Origin: a virus | Virus record (IMG/VR): IMGVR_UViG_3300025767_000057 | Span: 1 to 37,661 of that record | Direction: 5' to 3' (one strand) | DNA length: 37,661 nucleotides | Shown here: one piece after another, positions 7,319-14,400 of the stretch | How positions within the stretch are numbered: the stretch's first letter is position 1 | How the letters are laid out: every line of letters begins with the position of its first letter | Position numbers and translations under genes: made by a program | Notes under the pieces: model-generated | Seen by the model: the letters and a program-made list of their open reading frames with translations, nothing else | Databases searched by the model: none | Told to the model about the DNA's origin: nothing

Positions 7319-7597
7319 ATGGCAACATTAGAAGATTTAAGAGCAGAGTTAGAACCATTCAGAAATACTTTAGTGATAGATGATTTTGATACCGTTGTGC
7401 GGTTGGTAGATGTTATTGATGGTGAAGATGATTATTATTGGGTATATGATGGAAGAATTTCTTCCTATGGAAGAAAGGGGATTTATCATTCAACTTGTGT
7501 GGGTGGGTGGATACCATTAAAAGGTTTTGTAGAGCAAGAAAAGTATGAAAGAATGGTTCGTATATGGAACTTAAATAATATCGAGAAGGCAGTATAA
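7319..7597 (+). CDS. Small acidic protein between inverted repeats, unknown function
   Basis: Not recognised. 92 residues from the ATG at 7319, acidic in its first half, with an aromatic D-Y-Y-W-V-Y stretch near residue 40. The reading frame is open to 7286, but that extension runs through the attC-like site, so 7319 is preferred. It is enclosed by TGTTAGGCACA (7300-7310) and its reverse complement (7599-7609), the second pair of flanking inverted repeats in this region. The composition resembles the phage's own small acidic proteins, so it could be a phage gene caught up in the insertion or a cassette gene. Confidence 0.5.
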   Translation: MATLEDLRAELEPFRNTLVIDDFDTVVRLVDVIDGEDDYYWVYDGRISSYGRKGIYHSTCVGGWIPLKGFVEQEKYERMVRIWNLNNIEKAV

Positions 7598-7608
7598 TTG
7601 TGCCTAAC

Positions 7609-7617
7609 ATATTTATA
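7609..7617 (+). promoter_or_regulatory. ATATTTATA motif copy
   Basis: CATATTTATA directly after the reverse-complement repeat at 7599-7609, only six bases before the ATG at 7624. That is too close for a normal leader, so this copy may be inactive or may imply a start further downstream. Confidence 0.25.
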
Positions 7618-7623
7618 TATGAT

Positions 7624-7818
7624 ATGATTATAGATGAAATTACGGATGGTTATTATCAAAGCAAGTTATGGGAAATTATACACCACAATGATGGTGAAGC
7701 CCGCCTTTCTAAACTAAAACATTATGTTTTAAAACATAAATACTTTAAAGAGTTTGGATATGAACCCACATGGTTGGCGTATCGAATTTATATTGAATCT
7801 TTAACAAATGGAGAATAA
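7624..7818 (+). CDS. Small protein, unknown function
   Basis: Not recognised. 64 residues, mixed charge, with several aromatic residues and a His/Lys-rich middle; probably a small soluble protein. ATG at 7624 is preferred over the in-frame GTG at 7600 because the latter lies inside the inverted repeat. The stop codon at 7816-7818 overlaps the start of the next gene. Confidence 0.5.
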   Translation: MIIDEITDGYYQSKLWEIIHHNDGEARLSKLKHYVLKHKYFKEFGYEPTWLAYRIYIESLTNGE

Positions 7819-8191
7819 TATGGTACGTGAAGAATATTGGGATGAAATTGAATATAACTTTTTCAAAGATTTAGATGATGAAGATAAATTATTATATCTT
7901 TATGATTTGATGATTGGTGATTTCAAAGATGAATATTACGGTGAAGATGAAATAGAATTTGATTTCGAAGAAGATGATGATGAAATCAGACATGAAGTAT
8001 TAGCAATCTTTGATAAATCAGGCCATATATCTATTACAGGTGTATCTGAAGAACTACTTAGAAAAGTTGCTAATGATATGGCGATGAATGGGTTAGTTCT
8101 ATCAGATAGAACATTATCTAAATTAGAAGATGGTGAGTATTTACTACAGTATAAAGTAGTTGGTAATGCACCACCAATTTCATTGAACTGA
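7808..8191 (+). CDS. Very acidic protein, unknown function
   Basis: Not recognised. 127 residues with long runs of Asp and Glu in the first 60. It begins with a segment containing E-E-Y-W-D-E, similar to one in the protein at 5026. The second half looks like a small alpha/beta unit. The start at 7808 overlaps the previous gene's end; an ATG four codons on (7820) is an alternative. Extreme acidity could reflect nucleic-acid mimicry or a binding tail, but that is not demonstrable here. Confidence 0.55.
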   Translation: MENNMVREEYWDEIEYNFFKDLDDEDKLLYLYDLMIGDFKDEYYGEDEIEFDFEEDDDEIRHEVLAIFDKSGHISITGVSEELLRKVANDMAMNGLVLSDRTLSKLEDGEYLLQYKVVGNAPPISLN

Positions 8192-8210
8192 CACAATTAC
8201 ATTACTATAC

Positions 8211-8248
8211 TGACAAATTGTCATAAAACATCTAATGGTATAGATGTT
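8211..8248. promoter_or_regulatory. Two adjacent dyad symmetries in the hsp20 leader
   Basis: TGACAA-A-TTGTCA (8211-8223) is a perfect 13-bp palindrome. AACATCTA (8227-8234) and TAGATGTT (8241-8248) form a perfect 8-bp stem with a six-base loop. TGACA also occurs at 8189-8193. They lie 43-80 bases before the hsp20 start. Operator, thermosensor RNA or end-of-transcript hairpin are all possible; no T-run follows. Confidence 0.45.
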
Positions 8249-8290
8249 GAATATTAAGAATTAAAAATTACAAACTAAAAAGGAGTTATT

Positions 8291-8638
8291 ATGTTTACTA
8301 CAAGAAAAGATACATTCGATAGAATGTTTGATGAAACTATGCTGGATATGTTATCAACATTCAAACCTAAAAACGAATCAATGAAAGTTGATGGTGATGA
8401 ATTGATAATGAGTTTTGACGTACCAGGTTTCTCAAAAAAAGATTTTAAAATTATTGTAGAAGATACCACATTGGTAATTGATGGAACTACAGAAGATAGA
8501 ACGTTTTTTAAATCTTACAAAATCCAAAAAAATTGGGATGTAAAAAATACTTCTGCAGAAGTTAAAAATGGAATCATAACTTTAACAATTCCCAAAAAAG
8601 AAATAAAGAAAGACTTAGTAGAAATTTCAGTTAAGTAA
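8291..8638 (+). CDS. Hsp20 / alpha-crystallin small heat-shock protein
   Basis: 115 residues, a typical size for a minimal small heat-shock protein. The alpha-crystallin domain covers about residues 35-113. It shows the opening F-D-V-P-G-F, a strand with L-V-I-D-G, and the closing G-I-I-T-L-T-I-P-K, matching the family's G-x-L pattern loosely (I replaces L). These ATP-independent holdases keep partly unfolded proteins soluble and are common in T4-like phages. A clear AAAGGAG lies upstream of the ATG. The stop codon overlaps the next gene's ATG. The dyads upstream may regulate it. Confidence 0.9.
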   Translation: MFTTRKDTFDRMFDETMLDMLSTFKPKNESMKVDGDELIMSFDVPGFSKKDFKIIVEDTTLVIDGTTEDRTFFKSYKIQKNWDVKNTSAEVKNGIITLTIPKKEIKKDLVEISVK

Positions 8639-8868
8639 TGTTTTGTAAAGAAGTTATATCAGTATCGGATAAACTGTGGATTGTACAACGTAAAGTAAGA
8701 ATATCGGATAACCCAATTGTAGAGACGTGGCGTGAACATTTACGCTCTGATAAGGTTTTTAAGAGAGAACCATTCTACTACTTTTGTGAAGCTATTACTG
8801 ATGTAGAACCAATCGAGGATGAAACGCAAATGGAATTAACAGAAGAAGTAGAATCTACAAAGGATTGA
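8638..8868 (+). CDS. Small protein, unknown function
   Basis: Not recognised. 76 residues; the first 55 are mixed charge with several Trp, Tyr and Phe residues, and the tail is acidic. The start overlaps the hsp20 stop codon (TAATG), so the two are probably translated together. The transcript ends at the terminator 25 bases after the stop codon. Confidence 0.55.
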   Translation: MFCKEVISVSDKLWIVQRKVRISDNPIVETWREHLRSDKVFKREPFYYFCEAITDVEPIEDETQMELTEEVESTKD

Positions 8869-8872
8869 AAAC

Positions 8873-8929
8873 TTAACAATTATTTAACATAAGGGGGCTT
8901 GTATAAGTCCCCTTTTTTTATTATCTTTA
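8873..8929 (+). promoter_or_regulatory. Class A promoter P5
   Basis: TTAACA at 8873-8878 and 8884-8889, CTTG at 8898-8901, 20 bp, TATCTTTA at 8922-8929, GTAATAA at 8934-8940. The second box is 14 bp rather than 13 bp from the -33 box. The -33 box lies in the stem and loop of the terminator at 8893-8919. It would drive the zinc-ribbon gene at 8954 and possibly the UV endonuclease gene. Confidence 0.65.
8893..8919 (+). terminator. Intrinsic terminator after the hsp20 operon
   Basis: GGGGGCTT (8893-8900), loop GTAT, AAGTCCCC (8905-8912) with one G-T pair, then seven T. A textbook rho-independent terminator. Its loop region doubles as the -33 box of promoter P5. Confidence 0.85.
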
Positions 8930-8953
8930 TTATGTAATAAAAAGATTAAAGTT

Positions 8954-9118
8954 ATGAGAGAATTAGATAATTGGTTTGGTGGAAATCCAATAGAACAGAT
9001 AGATAAGATAATAAGTGAAATGTCCGCTCATGCAGATAAAGCTGGTAAGGTTGTGGATTGTGGTGTTTGTAAGAATACCAAAATTCAAAATGGACATACG
9101 TGTAATGTATGTAAGTAA
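8954..9118 (+). CDS. Mini zinc-ribbon protein
   Basis: 54 residues. The C-terminal third carries C-G-V-C and C-N-V-C separated by ten residues, a four-cysteine zinc-ribbon pattern; the N-terminal part is acidic and helical. The ATG at 8954 lies 25 bases after the -7 box of promoter P5 and the stop codon is 29 bases before the UV endonuclease gene. Small zinc ribbons often bind nucleic acid or RNA polymerase, so a regulatory role is possible, but nothing specific can be shown. Confidence 0.65.
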   Translation: MRELDNWFGGNPIEQIDKIISEMSAHADKAGKVVDCGVCKNTKIQNGHTCNVCK

Positions 9119-9147
9119 TTAATAGTTAAATATAAAAAATAAACAAT

Positions 9148-10062
9148 ATGCAGAATTTAGGATACGCGTGTATCAATATGACATTAGGTAAGAAGGGTAT
9201 TACTACCAATCGTAGTATGATTAAACGAACCTTCAAAGAAAAAGGTATTAACTATGCATCTGAGTTAGGTATTCAGAATGTAAGAGATTTGATTGAGATT
9301 ATTAAGTGGAACGAACAAAATGGTATCAAACTGTTTCGTATGAGTTCTGATTTTTTTCCGTGGGCTTCTGAGTATAATCTATCAGATTTACCACATTATC
9401 ATCGTATTAGTAATTTACTTAAAGGAGCTGGTCATCTTGCAGAACGATATGGCCAACGTTTAACGGCTCATCCAGGTCCGTTTAATGTATTGGTATCTCC
9501 AAAAGAAAATGTAGTGTTAAACACCATTAAAGATTTAACTACACATGGTGAAACATTTGATTTATTAGGATTATCTCGTACTCCTTACAATAAGATTAAT
9601 ATTCATTGTAATGGTGTGTATGGTGATAAGATTTCTGCTATGGATAGATTCTGTAAAAACTTTGAGCTATTACCTGAATCAGTTCAGACCCGTTTGACTG
9701 TAGAGAATGATGATAAAGCATCAATGTATTCTGTAGTTGACCTTATGTATATTCACGAACGTATTGGTATTCCAATTGTATTTGATTACCATCACCACAA
9801 ATTCAATACAGGTGGTTTGACTGAAGAAGATGCTCTTAAACTTGCTGCAAGTACTTGGGGTGATATCAAACCAGTTGTTCACTACTCTGAAAGTAAATCA
9901 TTGCATGAGAATAATAATAGTATCAAACCACAAGCACATTCAGATTATATTTCTGAATATATTAATACATATGGTGTTGATGTTGATGTGATGATAGAAG
10001 CGAAAGCTAAAGAATTAACCCTTTTAGAATACAGAAGTCAGCATGACACTATTTCGGGTTAA
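9148..10062 (+). CDS. uvsE: UV damage endonuclease (UvsE/UVDE family)
   Basis: 304 residues, the usual length for the family. UVDE enzymes are TIM-barrel, metal-dependent nucleases that nick DNA 5' of UV photoproducts. The family's metal-site segments appear in order: A-H-P-G-P-F near 109, G-V-Y-G-D-K near 155, V-E-N-D-D near 191, F-D-Y-H-H-H near 212 and V-H-Y-S-E near 247. The family more often has H-P-G-Q-F, so Pro here is a small variation. It would repair sunlight damage in phage DNA by a route different from T4 DenV, which fits a phage of a sunlit habitat. It follows the zinc-ribbon gene after 29 bases. Confidence 0.9.
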   Translation: MQNLGYACINMTLGKKGITTNRSMIKRTFKEKGINYASELGIQNVRDLIEIIKWNEQNGIKLFRMSSDFFPWASEYNLSDLPHYHRISNLLKGAGHLAERYGQRLTAHPGPFNVLVSPKENVVLNTIKDLTTHGETFDLLGLSRTPYNKINIHCNGVYGDKISAMDRFCKNFELLPESVQTRLTVENDDKASMYSVVDLMYIHERIGIPIVFDYHHHKFNTGGLTEEDALKLAASTWGDIKPVVHYSESKSLHENNNSIKPQAHSDYISEYINTYGVDVDVMIEAKAKELTLLEYRSQHDTISG

Positions 10063-10065
10063 AGG

Positions 10066-10185
10066 ATGTCTGAAGTATTTTTATTATTTTCTTTTTACTA
10101 TTTATTATTACTTACAGGGTTGATTTATCAACTCTGTTCTTCTTTAAAGAAAGAATCTAAATATAAGTACAATTTAGAAATTTAA
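10066..10185 (+). CDS. Short single-pass membrane peptide
   Basis: 39 residues: an N-terminal hydrophobic span (about residues 5-24, Phe/Leu/Tyr-rich) and a basic tail. AAAGG directly precedes the ATG, three bases after the uvsE stop codon. The next gene also encodes a membrane protein, starting 14 bases later, so the two may act together. Function unknown. Confidence 0.5.
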   Translation: MSEVFLLFSFYYLLLLTGLIYQLCSSLKKESKYKYNLEI

Positions 10186-10199
10186 TAAAAGTAAAAAAT

Positions 10200-11243
10200 A
10201 TGAAAATTGTTAATAACTTTTTTTCAAAAAGAGTATGGTTCGGTATTTTGATGGTGATTTCAACCTTAACACTATCGATTTCAGCAGCATATTATTCAGT
10301 ATTTGGATTAAGTTCGTTATTTGCAGGTGCAAAGACTGAAGTGATTATTATGGCGTCTGCCTTAGAGTTCTCCAAACTGATAGTAGCATCATATCTACAC
10401 AATAATTGGAATAAGATAAATACACTATTAAAAACCTATTTAACGATGGGTGTTTTAATTTTAATGTTAATCACATCGGCAGGTATCTATGGATTCCTTA
10501 CATCTGCTTACCAAAAAACCGCAGACCAATTGGGTGTATTAGATAAACAAACTGAAGTGGTAGAACTTAAAAAGAATAGATTTCAAGAATCATTGGAATC
10601 ATACCAATTAGAAAAAGAACAACTAAACCAATCTATTTCAGAACTATCTAAGGGATTGACAAATAATGTAATTCAGTATAAAGATAAAGAAACAGGTGAG
10701 ATTATAACAACAACATCATCTTCGACTAGAAGAGCCTTAGAATCTCAGTTAAATGATTCTAAAGAACAACGAAATTCAATATCAATTAAAATTGAAGCCC
10801 TAACTGATTCAATTACAAAGTTAGATTTGCAGATTTTAGATATGGAATCTAATAATGAAGTTGCTGCAGAAATCGGACCACTTCGTTACTTATCTAAAAT
10901 TACAGGTAAATCAATGGATATGATTGTAAATTGGTTTACATTATTAATTGTATTTGTGTTCGACCCATTAGCAGTTGCGATGGTAATTGCAATTAACAAA
11001 TACATTGGTGGTAATAAAGAAGATGAAGTAGAACCATTATTATCTAAAAAGGATGTTGAGGTGATTTTGAAATCAAATGAGAATCCACCACAACCAACTG
11101 AAAAGTTAAAAGAAGCTTCTAAAGTATATAAAGAAGAAGTTAAACCTAAAGTAGAATCTAAGAAAGAATTTTATGGTGAAACTAAACCACCTGTTATGAA
11201 AAAGTATAATGATTCAGTAAAATCATCAGAAAATCTAAAATAA
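10200..11243 (+). CDS. Membrane protein with a central coiled coil, unknown function
   Basis: 347 residues. Three hydrophobic segments near the N-terminus (about 13-33, 44-64 and 79-100), a long heptad-type coiled coil (about 110-225), another membrane segment (about 243-267), then a polar Lys/Glu/Pro-rich tail. I recall proteins of this layout in other T4-like phages of aquatic bacteria, with no known function. The coiled coil is large enough to span part of the periplasm or to oligomerise. The gene ends just before the class B promoter of clpP. Confidence 0.65.
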   Translation: MKIVNNFFSKRVWFGILMVISTLTLSISAAYYSVFGLSSLFAGAKTEVIIMASALEFSKLIVASYLHNNWNKINTLLKTYLTMGVLILMLITSAGIYGFLTSAYQKTADQLGVLDKQTEVVELKKNRFQESLESYQLEKEQLNQSISELSKGLTNNVIQYKDKETGEIITTTSSSTRRALESQLNDSKEQRNSISIKIEALTDSITKLDLQILDMESNNEVAAEIGPLRYLSKITGKSMDMIVNWFTLLIVFVFDPLAVAMVIAINKYIGGNKEDEVEPLLSKKDVEVILKSNENPPQPTEKLKEASKVYKEEVKPKVESKKEFYGETKPPVMKKYNDSVKSSENLK

Positions 11244-11244
11244 A

Positions 11245-11276
11245 TTTGGATTATTAAAATCTTTTTCGTATATTTG
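11245..11276 (+). promoter_or_regulatory. Class B promoter upstream of clpP
   Basis: TTTG at 11245-11248, 20 bp, TATATTTG at 11269-11276: an exact match to the Bacteroidota sigma consensus. It has no TTAACA boxes. The 16-mer at 11262-11277 is identical to that at 31537-31552 before the primase gene, and both -33 boxes read TTTGGAT. Confidence 0.8.
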
Positions 11277-11312
11277 TATATAAATTAACAAAAAACTATT
11301 AATTACGATAAT

Positions 11313-11957
11313 ATGAGTGATTTGTATGGGGATGGTAGAACCACATCTACATCTAATGTGGTGGAAACTAATTATAGTATTACGGAAACTCCAAAAGAAA
11401 ATGAAAAGTATTTCCAAGAGTTTAGAGAGTTTGATTACGGTATTGATATTAATGATAATATTATCTTAATTCAAGATGAAATAATGCAAGGGTTATCCTT
11501 TGATATTATTGGTAAAGTAAGATTACTAAAAAAGATTAATTCAAATTTAGAATCAGTTACCATACTTCTAAATTCAGGTGGTGGTGATGTTGTAGAAACT
11601 TTAGGATTAATTGATTATATCCAATCTTTAAAATCAGAAGGTATAAAAGTAAATATTGTGTGTAGAGGTATGGCAATGAGTGCAGCTGCATTACTACTTG
11701 CATCTGGAACAGGTCTTAGAGCCGCATCAAAACATTCTAAGATTATGGTTCACCAACTATCATCATTTGCAGCAGGTAAACTTTCTGATTTAAAATCAAA
11801 TGCAAAATTCGCAGAACAATTAGAAGAAGATTGTAATACTCTTATGGAGAAATTTACAAATAAAGATAAAAAGTGGTGGGAACAAACCCAACAAAACGAT
11901 TACTTCTTAACTTCAGATGAAGCATTGGAATTAGGAATTATTGATAAAATTATATAA
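11313..11957 (+). CDS. clpP: ClpP-type serine protease
   Basis: 214 residues, close to the usual ClpP length. The catalytic triad reads S123 (in G-M-A-M-S-A), H147 (in M-V-H-Q) and D196 (in N-D-Y-F), followed by the family's closing A-L-E-L-G-I-I-D. The G-G-G-D segment near 90 fits the oxyanion-hole strand. ClpP forms a barrel fed by an AAA+ unfoldase; no ClpX or ClpA gene is visible here, so it would use a host partner, work alone, or serve as a maturation protease. It starts a unit with groES behind a class B promoter. Confidence 0.88.
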   Translation: MSDLYGDGRTTSTSNVVETNYSITETPKENEKYFQEFREFDYGIDINDNIILIQDEIMQGLSFDIIGKVRLLKKINSNLESVTILLNSGGGDVVETLGLIDYIQSLKSEGIKVNIVCRGMAMSAAALLLASGTGLRAASKHSKIMVHQLSSFAAGKLSDLKSNAKFAEQLEEDCNTLMEKFTNKDKKWWEQTQQNDYFLTSDEALELGIIDKII

Positions 11958-11969
11958 AAAGGAAAAGTT

Positions 11970-12269
11970 ATGGAATGGAATTATAAACCTTTAGGTGATA
12001 GAGTTGTAGTAGAGATTGTTAAAAGACATGATGAGAAAACTGCAGGTGGATTGTATAAACCATCGGGCTCAGATACAACAATGACTGGTAAAGTAGTTGC
12101 TGTTGGTAATGGATTATTTACACAGACTGGTGATAAAATACCAATGAGTGTAAAAGAAGGAGATACAGTTCTGTTAGATGGGACTGGATTCAAACATAGA
12201 AATGGAAAAGATACATATCACATTTATAGAGAAAGTGAGTTACTTTCTATTTTAACAACAAGAGTATAA
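11970..12269 (+). CDS. groES: GroES-like co-chaperonin
   Basis: 99 residues, the standard Cpn10 length. It opens with P-L-G-D-R-V-V-V-E and has the mobile-loop region at about 17-32 (K-T-A-G-G-L-Y-K-P), then G-K-V-V-A-V-G-N-G and V-K-E-G-D-T-V-L, all in the family order. The usual I-V-L tripeptide of the mobile loop, which contacts GroEL, is replaced by L-Y-K, which could alter GroEL affinity. T4 uses the distant homologue gp31 so that host GroEL can fold its capsid protein; this one is closer to bacterial GroES. AAAAGGA precedes the ATG, 12 bases after clpP. Confidence 0.9.
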   Translation: MEWNYKPLGDRVVVEIVKRHDEKTAGGLYKPSGSDTTMTGKVVAVGNGLFTQTGDKIPMSVKEGDTVLLDGTGFKHRNGKDTYHIYRESELLSILTTRV

Positions 12270-12284
12270 ATTAAAAATTAAGTT

Positions 12285-13052
12285 ATGATACACATTTTAG
12301 ATGAAACTCAGATTACTGAGAATTATGAAAAATTCAGAAAACTAATCAACCAAACTTTTACAGGTGATAGATTAGATTCTCTTAATAAGATGTATGACCA
12401 GTTAGAAGATAGAATTGTTCTTACTCCTGCATCATCCACAGAACACTTCCACAATGCATTCGCAGGTGGATACATTGACCACATTCTTAGAGTTACTAGA
12501 AATGCTATAAAGATTTATGACTTATATGAATCTTTGGGTATGGACTTGGATTTTGATAAAGAAACTTTAATCTTTGTTGCACTCCATCATGATTTAGGTA
12601 AAGTTGGTAATCACGAAGAAAGTTGGTATTTACCAAATGATTCACAATGGCATATTGAAAATCAGGGTAAGATTTACAAAACTAATCCTAATATGAATTG
12701 GATGGGTTTAAATGATAGAACGTTTTGGATGTTAAATCATTACGGTATTCAAATTTCAGAAGTAGAGTATATTGGTATCAAATTAACTGATGGGTTGTAT
12801 GATGAAAAGAATAGAGAATATTATATTACGTTTAATAAAGATAATGTTCTTAAAACTGAAATTCCATTTGTAATGCATCATGCTGATATTCTAGCGGCTA
12901 GGTTTGAGAATAAACGTGTAATGAATTCCGATACAAAGGTTCAACCTAAAAATGTAGGTGGTCGACCTACTAAAAAACAAAAATTAGAAAACGTAAAAAT
13001 GCCGGAAAAGATTGATTTTAAATCTATTTTCGGAGAAACTACAGAGGATTAA
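12285..13052 (+). CDS. HD-domain phosphohydrolase
   Basis: 255 residues. The metal-binding residues of an HD domain are visible: H66 in Y-I-D-H, H102-D103 in H-H-D-L-G-K, and a later H-H-A-D-I near 200. HD enzymes hydrolyse phosphate esters such as nucleotides or signalling nucleotides; the substrate cannot be told. The C-terminal 40 residues are basic and Lys-rich, which may allow nucleic-acid contact. It follows groES and is followed by a membrane protein after two bases. Confidence 0.75.
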   Translation: MIHILDETQITENYEKFRKLINQTFTGDRLDSLNKMYDQLEDRIVLTPASSTEHFHNAFAGGYIDHILRVTRNAIKIYDLYESLGMDLDFDKETLIFVALHHDLGKVGNHEESWYLPNDSQWHIENQGKIYKTNPNMNWMGLNDRTFWMLNHYGIQISEVEYIGIKLTDGLYDEKNREYYITFNKDNVLKTEIPFVMHHADILAARFENKRVMNSDTKVQPKNVGGRPTKKQKLENVKMPEKIDFKSIFGETTED

Positions 13053-13054
13053 TT

Positions 13055-13345
13055 ATGGAATATGTAATAGTATCATTATCATTAATCATAATTGCTTTAG
13101 TATATTCGGTTTGGAATCTTGTTAGAAAATATGAATCTTTAGAAGATGAGATGGAATTTTCTGAAAAGTATATAAACCTTGCATACGATTCAATGAAAAA
13201 AGCATATGATAGGATGAAAAAAATAGATAGATTGGGTTCATTTGAAGCCGATGATGAGAGTGGTTATATCTTTAATGAGATAAAAACTGCTATGGAAGAG
13301 TTAAACGAAGTGTATGAATTAGATGCCACGAAAGAGAAAGAGTAA
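13055..13345 (+). CDS. Membrane-anchored coiled-coil protein, unknown function
   Basis: 96 residues: an N-terminal hydrophobic anchor (about residues 2-22) followed by a charged heptad-type helix and an acidic end. The layout resembles an i-spanin or a membrane-tethered scaffold, but no lysis genes are near and I do not assign one. Its last 23 bases overlap the sigma factor gene. Confidence 0.55.
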   Translation: MEYVIVSLSLIIIALVYSVWNLVRKYESLEDEMEFSEKYINLAYDSMKKAYDRMKKIDRLGSFEADDESGYIFNEIKTAMEELNEVYELDATKEKE

Positions 13346-14039
13346 ACGATACTTCACAAAGATAACAGAGATTGCTATAAACGCATACAACAATTGTGAT
13401 AACCAAAATAAGAAAAATAAAATCTATAATAGGTTTATACATTACCCATTTGATAAATTATCAGAAAACGTAATACATACTTATAAGACTTATTATTTTG
13501 ATGACCCATATGAGGATGTGAAAGCGAATGTAGTTGCATTCTTAAATGAAAAAATTGATAGATTCAATGGTGATAATGGTAGAGCATTCTCATATTTTAC
13601 AGTTGTTGCTAGAAATTGGTTATTTAATGAAAACAATAAAAACTATGAGAGAATGAAATCTCGTGAAAACATAGATGCTATTGATTTGAATAGAAATATA
13701 ACAAACGAAGTGATACATCAACAAATTCAAGAGGAAACATCTGATTTTATTGACCACTACGTTGATTACATTGATGAACATCTTTACGATTTATTTTTAA
13801 AAGATAGAGATAGAGCTATCGCAGATTCGATTAACGAATTATTCAGAAACAGAATAGATTTATATTCATACAATAAGAAAGCTCTTTACATACTTATTAG
13901 AGAGAGGACTGGTGTAGATACTCAGTACATCACAAAAGTAATTAATAAGATGAAATCTATTTATACTGAGTTATACTGTGAATATAACCAAACTGGATTT
14001 CTATCAATGAGTTATGAATTAAAGGAAGAGCATGGATAA
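13323..14039 (+). CDS. 55: gp55-like late-transcription sigma factor
   Basis: 238 residues; T4 gp55 has about 185. Residues about 45-110 look like sigma region 2: E-N-V-I-H-T-Y, then I-D-R-F followed by a Gly-containing turn and F-S-Y-F-T-V-V-A-R-N-W. Residues about 180-215 form a helix-turn-helix-like segment that could stand in for region 4. T4-type late sigma factors redirect host RNA polymerase to late promoters. It directly precedes the late baseplate block, where the ATATTTATA motif recurs. The ATG overlaps the previous gene, and the end overlaps the next gene by eight bases. The assignment rests on pattern and position. Confidence 0.65.
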   Translation: MPRKRKSKRYFTKITEIAINAYNNCDNQNKKNKIYNRFIHYPFDKLSENVIHTYKTYYFDDPYEDVKANVVAFLNEKIDRFNGDNGRAFSYFTVVARNWLFNENNKNYERMKSRENIDAIDLNRNITNEVIHQQIQEETSDFIDHYVDYIDEHLYDLFLKDRDRAIADSINELFRNRIDLYSYNKKALYILIRERTGVDTQYITKVINKMKSIYTELYCEYNQTGFLSMSYELKEEHG

Positions 14040-14400
14040 AGATACTGAATTATTTAAAGGTAAAACATTTTCAGATATAATGTCAGATGTTTATCATAAT
14101 TCTAAAAAGAAAGATAGACAATTAAAATTACTTATTGCACAATTAGAACCATTGGTTACTAACATAAACGATGCAACCGTAGTAGTTCCTCTAATTAAAG
14201 AGTATATGGAAGTATCTGTTAGGAACGATGACCAGATTGTAAAATTAGCTGCAATTATTCAAAGAATGATGAAAGATGCCAACTCAGATGAAATGGGTGG
14301 TGGTTTAGGATTATCCGATGAAGAAAAGAAACAACTTTTGGAAAACGCAAAAGCTATTGATGAGAAAATAGATTCTCTTCAAAACGATGGAGATGATTAA
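14032..14400 (+). CDS. Helical protein between sigma factor and baseplate spike, unknown function
   Basis: Not recognised. 122 residues, almost entirely helical, with heptad-like segments at about 30-90 and an acidic tail. It overlaps the sigma gene by eight bases and shares the last base of its stop codon with the spike gene's ATG, so all three are probably translated together. A late-transcription co-activator like T4 gp33 or a baseplate assembly factor would both fit the position; the sequence supports neither over the other. Confidence 0.55.
   Translation: MDKDTELFKGKTFSDIMSDVYHNSKKKDRQLKLLIAQLEPLVTNINDATVVVPLIKEYMEVSVRNDDQIVKLAAIIQRMMKDANSDEMGGGLGLSDEEKKQLLENAKAIDEKIDSLQNDGDD

Noticed and set aside
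13055-13345. i-spanin
   Set aside because: An anchor plus coiled coil fits, but there is no partner lipoprotein, endolysin or holin nearby.
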